From Dasyornis broadbenti (lineage: Eukaryota; Chordata; Aves; Passeriformes; Dasyornithidae), in assembly GCA_013397935.1 (NCBI GenBank), contig VZRN01006621.1:1137479-1201478 (forward strand): 64,000 nt of DNA, read 5' to 3'. The notes under the pieces are model-generated. The model saw only the letters and a program-made list of their open reading frames with translations, was not told the DNA's origin and searched no databases. Shown piece by piece: positions 24,531-37,203 of the stretch. The position numbers were made by a program, and so were the translations under genes. The stretch's first letter is position 1. The number at the start of each line of letters is the position of its first letter.

Positions 24531-27500
24531 GATTGGGAAGACAGCAGTGAAAGTAAGATTTTAAAAAAAAATACCTGGAGATTTTAGTTGCAAACTGAAG
24601 TTGAATAAAAGAAGTCTATGAATTAAATAAATAGGTTAAAAAGAAAACAAACCCAAAGACTCACCAAAGAACTCTAGGAACTTTTCTTAGTTTTGCTCAA
24701 AATAGAAATGATTGTTGGTGTTCCAACAACTTATCTGATTCTTGATGTAAATAAGAACAGAAAAGGATTCAGATTATTATAGATTTTCCATTACAAAAAG
24801 GTTGTGAATGAGTGTAATATAAACTTTGAATTTCATTCACACTTAAATGTCACCTCAGTAGGGATATTATTAGGGGTAATTTCATTATTTGCTTTCATGA
24901 AGTTTTGCAAAGATCAAAGATGTTTTTATACACACAGGATTTGACTGTGTATGGTAAGAATAACAATAACAATAATAATAACTGCAATAAAAGTACAACT
25001 TCAAATCTCAGCAAGTAAAATACAGTCATTAATGTAATATTAAATGCCTTTCACCCTGTGAAATATTTACTTTTCTTCTCATATTCATTCAGCAGAGATC
25101 TGTTATTCCATAGCAACACAATCTTAATAAATCTTTCATATCAATAATGGAGGTAAATCTAGTATGAATATAGCATCTGCAGAACCACATTTTTAGCAGT
25201 GAAAAGGATAGGTTGGCTTTATGTGGATACGGAAATCTTATTGTTAAGGCAAGTATATTTTGAAGGCAATCTCTATAATAATATTATTAGTAATCTGTTG
25301 AGTCATTTGTTGGTCTTTGCTCCATAATGAACTCTGCTTTCAAAACCTGGAGTAAATCTTTAGTGACTATGATTGGATTTTGGACAGCAACACTTAGCCA
25401 ATTTATAAAATAACTAAAAATCATGAAAGTATAAAATATTCAACTGTATCTTTGTGCAGGAGACATAAAATACAGTCTTTGCTTTCCAAATCCTTGCTCT
25501 CTGACTCACTGACATTTTTGCATATCTACATTACAAGAATAGCAGTAATTTCTGATTTGGGTGGTAGAGGCCTTAAGTACAAATATTTAAAAACTTTTAT
25601 ATTCTGACCCCCACAGAGAAATTGTATGAGCTTCCCTAAGTATTGGCATTTTCAGTTTCCTTGAGAGGACAAAGAAGACTTGAATCTTCTTCCCTGAAAT
25701 TCCTTTCAGATATTCTGTTATAAATTTGTCTTCAGTTCTGTATGTCTATGATGTAAGTTTAATAGTTAAACTTCTTTAGATGCTTCCACTCTTAGCTGAA
25801 AGCTTTACACTTATTTTTATTTCAGCACCAGTAGTGTATGTCATAAATATTTAACTTAAAAAGTGGAATTGTTTGTGCCAGTGAAGTACTTCAATGACTT
25901 CATGTGCAGAAAGTGTTTTACAGAATATCGGGATGGTTGAGATGATGCTAAATGTGTGTGCACCAGTACCCTATTTTTGGCACATTTTATCAAAAAGGTT
26001 CTCTCAATTCTATGCCTTTTTAACATTATCTGAGTTTCTTGACACCCTGATAGCATTTGAGGTTTTGGCAGAAAGAGGGATCCACTTTAACATCTTGACC
26101 GTGCAAGGATTTGTAGAGATTTTTTTAAGATATAGTGTGTAAAACCAGAAGTAATTAACCGATACAATTTACATGTGCACCAGGGCTCCCCAGTCCTATT
26201 GACTTTGTGTCATCTCAGATGCCTTGACATATTTTAGTTCTTGTAAATTTCATATTTCTCTAATTACCTTTTAAAAAATAAGTTGTTAAAAACCGGACAA
26301 GCATCTTCTAGAAAGGGAGTGAAAGAACATAGCATTAAACACAAATTTCCTGGATCCCAGGTTATGCATAAATGAAAAGCAATTATTTTCCTTAGCTCTA
26401 CAGACCTGTTTACGAAAAAATACTCCTATTAAGTTAAAATTGTTTGATCATCCTTCAAAAATGGTCTTACAATGTCTTAATGATATATTTTTAGGACAAT
26501 TTTGTTAGTAATTGCATACTATGTTTTTGGGTTTTTTTTCTAAAATCTTCCTGTATGTGTATTACTTATGTGATAGAAACATCTCAGCTACAAACCTCTT
26601 AAATGTCAAAAATACACATTTGATATTCAATTTGGTGTTAATTTAACATACAGCAACTCACTTTCACATACAGATTGTGTGTAACAGGGTGTTAAAGACC
26701 ACATTTTCTGTCTACCCATTTTGGAAGTCAGGTTCACATACAGACTGTCCAGCTTAGAACAAATGCCTACGCATTCAAGAGAACCGATGTTCACCCAGTA
26801 TCTGCTACAAATTCAGAAAATTTCCTCAGGAGCAAGGAACCCACATGATGTCAAAAAGTCAGGCACTGCTCTCACTTATGTTGGCTTTACTAGTGAAATG
26901 CATACAAAGGACTAATACAGTTGCCAGGAGCAGAGTTTGGCTATAGGACTGCACATCTGTAACTGAGCAGTGTCAGATGCTTGTTTTAGTTGTGGCAGCA
27001 GGGTAGGAAGCATTGCCATGCATATGCTACATGAGGAAGCATTGATAATTGCTTCCAGAAGTGTGAATCTTGTATGAATCAAGTCTCAGTTGTGACTAGT
27101 AGAAAATATAAATATTTCCTTTTTCCCCCAGTGCTCTGTTTCAGGTCCGCTTTGCAGTCTCAAGTCGCTTTTGATATACTGTCAAGATGTGCAAAGATTT
27201 AAAACATAATCTTCCACATGAAAATTTCTATGCTGTCAAATGGGCTCCATCACTTCATCTGCTTCCCTGTCCTGTGAGGAGAGAGATTGATTGGTTTAGT
27301 CTGTCTGTCAGGGAACACAGGATAGGTTTCCTGATAACAGTAGAAACCACAAAACTCCCTTGTTGCCGTATGCTGTCTCTTCCTCAGCACGCTGCTGGAA
27401 GAAGCTAGGTTAGTCATGCTTTTCTGCCCTGCCCAATTGTACTGAATGATCCAAAACTCATTTAAAATATGCACCTTTCAAAGTCTCATTGTGAGATTAG

Positions 27501-27957
27501 TTTCTATAACTTTGAAATATCTTTACATTTCCCCAGGAGAGTAAAGAGAAACTTGTGTACATTAATATCAGACTTGTGAGCTAAGTGTATCTGATAGTTA
27601 TTAATTCCTTAGCTAAACAAAAAGTAAGCTATAGACCTGAGGTGGATAAAAGACTTCTGGTTCAAGAAAGACTCAGGTTGACCTTGGCAGTGCCATTAAT
27701 CATGAGCGCTCAAGCAGATTGTATAGCACTGCAGAGACTTTGGAAGGAGAATATAAGGATACGTACACTTTGGGGGCCATAAACCATTGTCTTATAAAAT
27801 GTCTATGCCTTAGATCATCAGAAAAAGTCACATAAAACCGTTTTGCAAGAGATCTTCCAAGGCATGATGCCTTGTGCGTGTCCGAACTGTCATCAGCCTA
27901 GCTATATTTAGGCATGGGTATGTACATAAAGAGTGGACAAATATGCTGGTTTATATT
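24531..27957. other. Non-coding stretch, no gene seen
   Basis: This is AT-rich DNA between the CR1 cluster and the presumed CDH10 3' UTR, with an (AAT/AAC)n patch near 24957-24985. No feature was recognised. Confidence 0.55.
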
Positions 27958-27963
27958 TTTATT
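27958..27963 (-). terminator. Candidate distal CDH10 poly(A) hexamer
   Basis: AATAAA on the minus strand lies about 1.14 kb after the stop codon, in a T-rich plus-strand setting. It is a candidate only. Confidence 0.3.
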
Positions 27964-28094
27964 CTGCCTCTGTTTAAATTTTGTCAAGAACAAAACTAAT
28001 AAAGTGTCCAACCTCAAAAGGTTTTCTAAAATATTTCCTGTGGGTGTGGCAGTGAAATACAGTGATATGTCGAACTGTAGCAGACGACCAGTGG

Positions 28095-28125
28095 AAAAAT
28101 AACTATTTATAATATATATATATAT
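28095..28125. repeat. Short AT microsatellite
   Basis: A run of about nine alternating TA units lies in 'tataatatatatatatatgc', inside the presumed 3' UTR or just beyond it. Its exact ends are approximate. Confidence 0.7.
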
Positions 28126-28358
28126 GCTTATGGTGCCTACAGAGTAACAATCTAATTGCAAAGAAAAGTGGTGTGGCGTTCTTTACATGTACTTCTTTAC
28201 TGATACTTACAAGGGGAAAGATGTCTTGGTACTAAGAATACAATAATAGTCTTTAAAAACCCTCTCCAATTTTACATTCTAATAATAGTCTCATTTCAAA
28301 AGAAGAGGGAGAGCCAAGGGAAATTTCCTTCACATAAAGGAATAGCTGTTTTCATCTT

Positions 28359-28364
28359 TTTATT
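28359..28364 (-). terminator. Candidate CDH10 poly(A) hexamer
   Basis: AATAAA on the minus strand lies about 740 nt after the stop codon. It is a plausible transcript end, but nothing in the sequence proves its use. Confidence 0.35.
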
Positions 28365-29082
28365 ATTTTGGAAAAATGTAATATTTGTATGAACATTTTA
28401 AATATTCATTGCTTTACGATAAGATCTTTTCCTTTTTAATTTGGGCTTTACATCTTCAGAGTGAGCAATAGCAATTTAAATTTAATTTTTCAGTGAAACT
28501 TTGGAAAAGAAATATGTCTTGACATACTGTTTTCTTTAAAAAAAAGACAACAAACATAACCCCCAAACACAATGTACACGCCCCCCTCTTCCCCCACAGT
28601 TCTAGTCATTAGATATACTCCAGGAAGTGATCTCCATTTTTTTCTAAAAGAAGTCAGCATGTTGCTATTGCTTCTTGTCTTAAAGTTCGTGTCTGATTTA
28701 CCATTCAGTTTTGTAACACCGTCACAGCAGACATTTTACCACTTAAATGATAAAAGTTTCGATAGGCACTTTAGTGGAATTACGAAAAAGCTACCACTCT
28801 TCCACCGTGATGCCAGAAAGCTACCTTCTTTCTAAGTCAGGTCAGTAAACCGCACCTTGTAGGCCTGAGCTTGTCTCAGTGTAATTCCAGAGTAACAAAA
28901 TAACAACAACAAAAACCTGTGTATATTACAGGATTTATCATTCTTTCGCAAATCAAACCAAAACTGACGATATGATAAATGTAACTTGCTGGAAACAATT
29001 GCTGTCTTTCATAATCAAAGGAATTGTGTCCGATATAAAGCTTAGGTTTATCTTTTAAATTGGTTGTTGGTTTGCTTTTCTT

Positions 29083-29088
29083 TTTATT
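29083..29088 (-). terminator. Candidate poly(A) hexamer just after the CDH10 stop
   Basis: AATAAA on the minus strand lies 18 nt after the TAA stop codon. If used it would give an extremely short 3' UTR. The more distal hexamers at 28359-28364 and 27958-27963 are more conventional choices. Confidence 0.3.
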
Positions 29089-29106
29089 TCACTGTTGTAG
29101 TCATTT

Positions 29107-29606
29107 TTAAGTGACTTTGTCAGGGTTATAACTTTCTTCTTCTCCAAACATGTCTGCCAAGATCTTAAAGCGAGGTCCCCAGTCACTCAGATAGTCATAA
29201 TCCTGATCTGCCTCTGTAGTAAGGGAGTCTATAGAGCTGAGAGACTCTGCAACAGATCCATTTCCTTCATAAGCATAGGTTGCCAAGGAGTCATAAGGGG
29301 GTGCAGATGGATCTACATCATTTTCCTGCAGCCTTTGATTAATGAAATCTCTTATGTCTGTGTTATCTTCGGCTGGAGGTCTGTGGCGTGGAAAACGCAA
29401 GGTTTCTGGTTTTATGTCCCTGCGTATTTTGTTATCTTCAATCACTTTAGGATTCCTCAGGGCACCTATGTCAAAAGCCTGGGTGTCCTCTTCTCCACCT
29501 CCTTCATCATCATAATGGATAACATTATCTCTGATGTCTTCTTTAGAGGTCATCAGGGTGTCCTTTTTCTTCTGCCTCCGTAGTGCTACATACAGTACCA
29601 CAATGA
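29107..29606 (-). CDS. CDH10: CDH10 last coding exon (end of membrane helix and cytoplasmic tail)
   Basis: The exon begins after a CTCATTACAG acceptor at 29607-29616 and runs to a TAA stop at 29107-29109. The first two bases complete a Val codon, then IVVLYVALRRQKKK finishes the membrane helix and gives a basic stop-transfer patch. The juxtamembrane part (YDDEGGGEEDTQAFDI) is the p120-catenin-binding region. The C-terminal part (DPSAPPYDSLATYAYEGNGS, LSSIDSLTTEADQDYDYLSD, WGPRFKILADMFGEEES) is the beta-catenin-binding domain with its serine cluster. The protein ends YNPDKVT, which I recall as the CDH10 terminus and unlike CDH6, 9, 11, 12 or 18. The tail appears intact, with no frameshift. An automated frame call would begin at an in-frame GTG (29601), but this is an internal exon and has no start. 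Confidence 0.97.
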
Positions 29607-32600
29607 CTGTAATGAGAGACAGCTGAAGTTAAGACATGCACAGAAATAATTTAGTGCTCTGATGACACATCATTAGATCTTTCTTTGAAAGCCACAAGCA
29701 ATCAAAGGGACTTTTGTCCTTAGAAAAGAGCAGCACTTAGCAATTCTCTAGCAAATGAAAAATCATTTGCTGTTTGACGTATGAGTTTAACTTTCCTAAG
29801 TGCTTGCTGTACCACTGGAGAAAGTAACAAATAATTTTCTTACTGGCCTGCTTTACAAACAAATAGAATTGAACAGGACTTCAGCTTTTTAGTTCAAAGA
29901 GAGAGAGATGTGATTTTTAAAAAATATTTTCCACAGCAAAATATGAAAAAGAGCCCTAAATTTACACATTGAAGACAAGAATAAAAAAATAAAACCAAAA
30001 AACCAACCCACAGAGTATTAAAAAGAAAGAAAAAAAAGGAATTTTGAATAATAAATAGTTCGAATAATGTTAATTCAGAATTTTTTGAAATACAAAAAAA
30101 TTAGCCCTACTCTAGCTTTTTATACAGCACGCTTTGGCCTCTTCAGGGATCTGCTTCAAAAAATCATATGTTACAAGGTTCTGGAGAGAAGAGGGGTCCA
30201 GGAGAGTTGGTTGATTTTCAAGTATCACCTCCTCCAAACTCAACAGTAGTCCAACCTGAGGAGCAGGAAATCAAGCAAAAGCAGCAGGAGGCTTGCACTG
30301 ATGAATAAGAAGCTCTTGACTAAACTCAGGTATAAAAAAGAGGCATCTAAGAGCTGAAAACAGAGACAGGTGAGCCAGGAGGGATATACAGCGACAGTTT
30401 GAACACGCAGGAATGCAGTTAGGAAAGACAAAGCCTGTGTGGTGCTGTCTTACGAGGGACAGGAAGGGCAGCAAGAAGGGCTTGTACAAGTAAGACAGAA
30501 AAAAAAAGGTAGAACAGTAGAGTAAAGGTGGGCCCACTGCTGAATGGGACAGGGGAGCTGTTGCCAAATGACACGAAAACGGCCAACCTAGTCAGCAGCT
30601 TCTTTGCCTCTGTCTTTTTTGGTAAAGTTGTCCTTCATTTATTCCAGATTTTTGAGACTAGAGGGTAATTCTCGAACATGAAAGACTTATCCTTAGTAGA
30701 GCAGGACCAGGTCAGGGAATACTTAAACAAACTGGACACACAAGTACATGGGACCTGATGAGATACACACATCAATGATGAGGCAGGTGGCCGATATCAT
30801 TGTGAGTCTAGTTGTGATAATTTTTGAAAGGTCATGGGGACTGGGAGAGGTTTCTGAGGACTGAAGCAAGTGTCACTCCTATCATCAAGTAGGGCAAGAA
30901 GAATGAGCTAGGGAACTACTGGCCAGTCAGCCTCACCTTGATTCTGAGGAAAATGATGGAGAACTAATTCTGGAAACTAAGAAGGGGCATAAATCTAGTA
31001 GGCATGGATTTATGAAAGTGAAACTGTGCTTAACTCACTTGATAGCCTTCTACAATGAGGTGACTGGTGGATGAAGGGAGAAAAGTGCATTAATTTTATC
31101 CTAACTTTATGAAAACTTTTGATGTTATCTTTTATCACAATCTTCTCAGAAAACCTGAGAAAGTGTGCACTATACAAGCAGATGGTGAGGTAGATTGCAA
31201 AGCTGCCAAACTGCCAGACTGTAAAAGTTGTGATCAACATTTCAAAGACCAGATGGAGACCAGTCACTCATAAAGTACCCCAGGATTTGATACTGGGACT
31301 ACTTTTGTTTGATATATCCATAAATAGCCTGGATCATGGGATTGGCTGCATCCTCAGCAAGTTTGCAGGCAGTAAAAAGGAGCAGTTGTGCCACTGTTCA
31401 AAGAGATCCCATCAGGCTGAGGGAATGGGCCAAAAGGAATTCCGAGATGTTCGACAGAAATTCCAAGTCCCACACATGCAGAGGAATAACTGCATACTGG
31501 AGATGCCTTTGGCCAACTGACCAGAAAGCAGCTTGATAGACGCTGTCCTGGCGGACAGTGAGTTCAGCATGAGTCATCAACACGGCCTTGTGTCAAAGAT
31601 CAACAGCATTTGGGACTGCATTAGGAGAAGCATTGTTAGCAGGTCTAGTGAGATGATCATTGCCCTCTGCTCAGCTCTGCTTATGCACACTTGGAGCTCT
31701 GGGTCCAGTTCTGGACTCCTCATTGCAAGACAGACATAGACTCCCCGGAGAGAGTCCAATGTAGAGCCACAAAGATGATTAAGGAGTTGGAACATCTGCC
31801 ATATGAGGAGAGGCTAAGAGAGCCAGGTCTGTTCAATCTGGAGCAGAGAAGGCTCAGAGGGATCTTATCAATGTGAATAAATACCTGATGGATGGAAGAA
31901 CAGGAGCCAAGTTTTCTGAGTGATGTCCTGTCACAGAGGCAATGGGCACAAATTGGAATGCAGTAAATTCTATTAAAATGTAAGAAAAAAACAAAGCTTC
32001 TTTATCACCAGGATGTCAAGCAATGGAACATATTGCCCAGAAGTTGTGGGGCATCCATCCTGCTCTAACTGTATTTGTGGCAAAGGAGACAGCATTCATC
32101 TTGCTTCAAAAAACTGACCTCAGTTATTTTGTTTAGTTGATTTTTTGGTTTTGTTTGAAATTCTTCAGAATCAGTGTATTTGTGATTTTAACTGCTACTC
32201 TATGACAAGTGTGACCATTTGCCATTCTTGTTCTGATTTGAAAAAACATTTTCCTCACAACATTTTTTTTTGACACAGAGCAGAAATTCTGACTTTAACC
32301 CACTGCTACTCAGAATGTATTTATGTAGCCCTGAGCCTTTAGTACTTCCTCTTCTTCCATTTCTTCATTCTCCTTTTGGTCAAGTGGGCATGAAGAATTA
32401 AATAAAGGCTCTTACTATGTCCTTACTGCTGTTATTGTCAGTAGGACTTTTCTACCTTATTAATAATCTAAAAATTTAATCTTTCAAGAAAGATATTTAA
32501 AACCATTTTAGAAAAAAAATTATATGTGTTCCACTGAAAACTGGTTCTCTTCATGCAATAAGAAATATTGCATGGATTGGCAGATTCATGGTCATGAATT

Positions 32601-32689
32601 TGGGCTATGTTTCTAGAAATAAACCATGGCTTTTGTTAAACACTCTCTAATCAGAGTAATTCACTTTGCACGGCTTCATGAGAACTAAC
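29607..32689 (-). other. CDH10: CDH10 intron 11 (3.1 kb)
   Basis: The intron runs from the GTTAGT donor after exon 11 to the TTACAG acceptor before the last exon, and its boundary phases match. It separates the transmembrane helix into two exons. About 60 per cent of it is a decayed plus-strand CR1 LINE (listed separately); the rest is AT-rich and unremarkable. Confidence 0.9.
30245..32110 (+). mobile_element. CR1 LINE, long decayed copy, antisense inside CDH10 intron 11
   Basis: The plus strand carries recognisable pieces of the avian CR1 reverse-transcriptase frame. They include GGGCCCACTGCTGAATGGGA near 30530, the block around 'gccttctacaatgaggtgac' near 31045, the segment after 'taccccaggatttgatactg' near 31278, and the 3' blocks near 31750-31870 (agagtccaatgtagagccac; gaggagaggctaagagagcc; ctggagcagagaaggctcag). 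Many stops and indels break the frame, so no intact reverse transcriptase remains. The copy ends within the 'ggaacatattgcccag' block near 32030 and decays by about 32110, without the usual 3' terminal tail. It lies antisense to CDH10. Confidence 0.88.
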
Positions 32690-32941
32690 CTAGAAGTATA
32701 ACAATACACAACAAGATTGCAATCAGAGCTCCTGTGCTGAGGCCAACTGGTAAGAAGATTGCTTCCACATTGCAGGACTGGATGGTGCCATCAGAATCAC
32801 ATCTGCAAACACGGATAGTCAAAGTGTTTGTGCTGCTCTGGACAGGGTAACTGCTGTCTTCTATAACTATTGGAAGAAAGTACAGCTCTTGCTGCCTTCT
32901 GCTGTAGCCATTCCTCCTGGTTTCAATCCCAGCTGTGTTGT
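32690..32941 (-). CDS. CDH10: CDH10 coding exon 11 (EC5 end and most of the membrane segment)
   Basis: This 252-bp exon has a GTTTTACAG acceptor and a GTTAGT donor. It begins by completing an Asn codon (giving an NNT sequon) and encodes NTAGIETRRNGYSRRQQELY, FLPIVIEDSSYPVQSSTNTL, TIRVCRCDSDGTIQSCNVEA, IFLPVGLSTG and ALIAILLCIVILL. The conserved cysteines of CRCDSDG..SC are the membrane-proximal disulphide cysteines of classical cadherins. LSTGALIAILLCIVILL is the start of the single transmembrane helix, which continues in exon 12. The RRNGYSRRQQELYFLP block is one of the segments that points to CDH10. Identity is high confidence; human orthologue residues were compared from memory only. Confidence 0.96.
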
Positions 32942-35900
32942 CTGTAAAACATGACAGTCGTTAGCAGATTTTTATTGTGTACTTAATTTCACATTTTAGC
33001 TTGTATCCCCTTTAGTAACAGGCTGGTATTTCATATATGAAACTTGGTGAATGACATGCATTATGTAATTGCCCTGCTTCATCATTGCAGAAGGTATTGT
33101 ATTCTGACTGGTACAGTTACTTTTTGCACAGCTTTAAACAATACTCCTTTTCTTGTAAACCTGTTAACAGCTGAAATTTCAAAGAAGATAATAGCAATTA
33201 AAAAAAAACCCAAACAAAACATTACAAGTATGATACAGAAGGCTTTTCAGTTTTTCTTTCTCCCTTGTCTCTTTGCATTCCAAGCCTGTGGTCAAAAGGA
33301 TTTGGATTGCATATGGATTTAGAATCATGTCTCTATCAATTAATTAATTTCCTTAAAAATTCAAAGTAATATACCTGAACAATAGTCAATCACTTTAGCA
33401 TTCCCACCCCATTAAAAATAGCTAGAGAAATGAACTGAGTACTTGAAAATCAGTACAGTTTCCATCAATTAGTCCACTTCTAGAATTTGCTGTTTCTTTC
33501 CAGTAGCTATTTAGTTATTGCTGCTTTTCCTGAATCAAAGTAGCAAGGAAATGATGCAAAGATTAAAAGAATTACATTAAAAGCAAAACCAAAATTAATT
33601 TAGCAGGGAATTAATGAGATGACAGATCTAAATGAAGCTAACCTGCAGCAGTTATCATTTTTCCATCCTCACCCATATTCTTTATTATATTTTTTAGATG
33701 TCACATGATGGCTTTCATTCCTTTCATTAAGGGCTTTGAATTTCACACTCAAATAATGGCTTGGAGTTCTGATTAAAGACAATAAGAAGGAACCCTTAAT
33801 ATGCCAAATTACATATGTTATGATTAGACACCATTGAGAAAGCACGTGACTCAAAAAATGCTTCAGACAGCTCCTTTTTATCAAAGTCAAACAGGAGGTC
33901 AATGGGCAGGTCAAGTTCAGTTACACTTAGTTTTGAAAAGGAAATGTGTCTCTAAATAGTTTGAATCAAACCTGCTTCCATCTTCAGCTTTTTCTTTCTC
34001 TCTGTGATTAATCACCTGCACTGTTTAATAAGTCTAAAAACTAATTTGAAGACACTCAGTTTAATCTTATTTCTATAATTTTTTTCCATATTTCTATTAT
34101 TAGAATTATTTATATTCTTTTACTTTTTTCTTGTAATTGCAACACTGACGATCACTTTAGTAGCTTACAATGCAGCTTAATGAGTTTCCATCCTCCTTTG
34201 AGAAGAATCAATCAGATCAACGCCTTAGCTCCTTGATTTTGAACACTTTTTGTTGCTCTTTTATGATCCCATTCAATTGTTCAAAGTTCTTTTGAGAATA
34301 TGAACACAGGTAGGTGTTTGAACTCTACACAGAAGAGCCTGGAGAAGCTGAGGTAGCTTCTGGTTCTTCAGTCTGTTAGCGATAAATTCATTTATTGGAT
34401 ATGTGTGAGAAAAAGGAAATTCTGTCTCTTACATGAGCAATGGAGCGTACTCCACATGGAAGCTGCCCTCTAGAGAGCAGAGTGAGGCCAGCAAAGCCGA
34501 AAGGGGGAGATCTGCAGTCCCTTTGGAAGCACTCCAGCTCTGCCAGGGCATCACTTCTATTAACATGGTGGATTGTTCTCAGCAGTGCTGAAAGACATCC
34601 TTGAGCTTCTTTCTTGCTCCACTCCTCATTAAGTTATGTCCTGGATTCTCTTGGGTGCACCACAAGCATGCTGAAGTATCAGACCACCCATGATTTTCAG
34701 TTGTATAGAAGAGCACTGGGATTAGGGCTTCTTGATATATTTAAAAATGTTAAATGCCATCTTTACTTGTAAGAGCATTACTTGTAGGACAGTGAACAAG
34801 ACCGTATCCTCAAAAACTAGGAAAAGTATCTGCTTGTTACTAATGTAATTGCTAACTTAAAAGAAAATGGTACTTGTTTTTAAAAGGTGTTTGTAGTGAA
34901 AAGAAGGTTGTGTTATTATACCTTGAAATTGTGCACAGAGCAGACCTTCCTCCACCTTTGTGGCAAACAAAAGGCAGAAGATATTACAAAACAAAATCTA
35001 GCATACTTTCTTCTTTTTTGTTTTTTGTTTAAGTGTTAAGAAATGCTTTTAAGAGTGTGTATCTTGGTGTTTTCTACTTTTTATTGGAATATTGCACTTA
35101 TTTTTATACAGTAGTGAAACTTCATTAACAGATTACTGAGATGCAAAGTCATCTCAGTGTCAAAATTACTGATTTAAACAGAAATATAATTATCTAATAA
35201 TATTTGAACAATTTCCTCACCAAACTCATACACTAAGCACACTTTACAAAAGCTGCAGTTACTCTATAGACTTACTAAGTTTAAAGATTCTTTTGATTAA
35301 CTAAACCTGTTAAAATTACTTGAGAAGACCTTCTATTTAAAGCAAAAGTTTGTAATTATTTGAAAAAAAAAAGAAAAATCTTGGTGAAGTTAAAGAATAT
35401 TTTCCGAAACAGATGAGAAAAAAGAAATTAAATGCTTACTTTAAAAAACTTTTTACCAAAAAAAAAAAAAAAAAAAANNNNNNNNNNNNNNNNNNNNNNN
35501 NNNNNNNNNNNNNNNNNNNGTGGCAAAAAAAAAAAAAAAAAAAAATCAAGGGTATTTAGAAATACCTAGTATTCATGTTCTAAGACTATGTAACTGTGAA
35601 GATACTACCCATATGGGCCTTGAAATATGTTCCAGAGAGGAGTAATGAAGAAAAGGAAGTTGAATCTGTTGTAAGGTTGTCCTTCATATTCATTGAGCTG
35701 TCTGTCTCAAGAAAACTCTTTGAATGCCCTGTAATAAAATGCTTTAAATCGACACGGTTTTGGTTTTGTAAGATACTATTATTCACATCTGCAATATTAT
35801 GAAGGGTCTCACTATATACTCTATTTGCAAATACTTAAGTGAAATTCTTTGCTCATGTGTTCAATCGTTTTAACTATCTATGACACACAAAGATAAAAGT

Positions 35901-37203
35901 CACTAGTAAATTTGGGAATAAACCATTTTCATTGTATCAGCTTCACAGGAGAGCCTTGCACAAAGAGAAAATAAGCACAGTTAGTTTTTTCAAATTTATT
36001 TCTTCCTGAACTTTCTTCAGGATTAATAGTTGTTAGCTTATTTTATTGGCTTTAATTTTCTATTACATAACAATGTCAATAGTGCATGGCTTCAAAAATA
36101 ATGTGGGCCATATACATAATTTAAATACATATTTTTTAAAGCCTGAAAAATGGCTTTTACAATGTTATTACAATTGGTGTATTATTCATTTGTAGCACTT
36201 TTAAGCGCTTGGATCGCTTAATTCTCAAGAAAGGAACCTTTACCTCACAATCAGTGTAATCTCAAATTTAAATTGAAAACATAAATTTATGCAATTATCA
36301 AGTTTTAAAAAATTAAGAATTTTATGCGTTTTTTAATAGTGATACTTATAACCTGCACAGTAGAATGTTTTTAAACTTTGTTGGATGGCTTTAGGTGTTC
36401 TTTCTTTGAAGTGTAATATAGATCCTTTTATATTAAAGGCTTGTCACAGTTATTGACATCTAATAGCTGTAACATTTTTTATTTTTCTTATTTGATTAAA
36501 GTAGTTAGTGGTGAAAATTTACTACAGTTAATTATGTTTTAGCTGTGTCTGTTCACAAGACTACATCATTGAAGATACTTACAGTAGAAATTTTTTTTTT
36601 TTTTTGTCTTGGTTTGTTCTTTGCCATCTAACAAAAGAGTTCAAGTTAATAAGGGAAAAAAAAAAAAGACATTCAGTTATGACAAAAACTGGAAGAAAAA
36701 TCAGGGTTGTCAATCATATAAATCTCTAAATTATTAAGGGTGTTTTACTTCAGCAGCTCTGTCCATATTTATAACTAACTCTTCTGCAGGACTATGCATC
36801 CTCAAGAAAGCACAATATCTGGGTACTTTGAAAATGGTTAGCAAAGTCATAGTATTTTAAACAAGACAGCAATAGTGCCTTGTTTAAAGGTATACCTGCA
36901 TTGGCATATGGATTCTTCCTGAGATACTGAATGATAAAAGGAAGAAAATAAAACAGGTAGCAGTGTTTTTGAAGGCCTGTTGGGAAATCTCAGCCCCTGG
37001 TGTTCTGACAATTCCTGCCCCTAAAAATAAGAAAAGGTGCAAGACCTGAATTTATATTAATATAGGTCCCAGAGAGTTTAGCAATTAGAAATGTAAAATA
37101 AAAAAGTTAGGTCTGTAGACACAACTGTAATTCGAAGTAAACATATTTGTCATTGTAACCACAGTCTGCTGCTCTGAAAGAGAGATATGGGTAAGCGACT
37201 TAC
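32942..37203 (-). other. CDH10: CDH10 intron 10 (4.3 kb)
   Basis: This is AT-rich intron sequence between the 118-bp and 252-bp exons, with supported splice sites at both ends. It contains an assembly gap of Ns inside an A-rich tract (about 35463-35545). No gene, RNA or clear mobile element was recognised. A slightly GC-richer patch at 34,320-34,700 has no open frame of note. Confidence 0.85.
35463..35545. other. Assembly gap within a poly(A) tract
   Basis: A run of As is followed by about 40 Ns and another run of about 22 As, in intron 10. This looks like an unresolved homopolymer or local assembly join, so the true length is unknown. Confidence 0.95.

Larger units (their letters stand above)
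27958..29106 (-). other. CDH10: Presumed CDH10 3' untranslated region
   Basis: This AT-rich sequence follows the stop codon on the minus strand. AATAAA hexamers on that strand lie at 29083-29088 (only 18 nt after the stop), 28359-28364 and 27958-27963, with an ATTAAA at 28435-28440. Any of these could define the transcript end. The most distal would give a 3' UTR of about 1.15 kb. The end used cannot be told from sequence alone, so the left boundary is a guess. No coding exon or repeat is recognised here. Confidence 0.45.

Noticed and set aside
29335..29583. Plus-strand 82-codon frame opposite the last CDH10 exon
   Set aside because: It is the antisense shadow of the conserved cytoplasmic tail coding sequence.
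31010..31876. Cluster of short frames on both strands near 31-32 kb
   Set aside because: All fall in the decayed CR1 of intron 11; frameshifts and stops break them.
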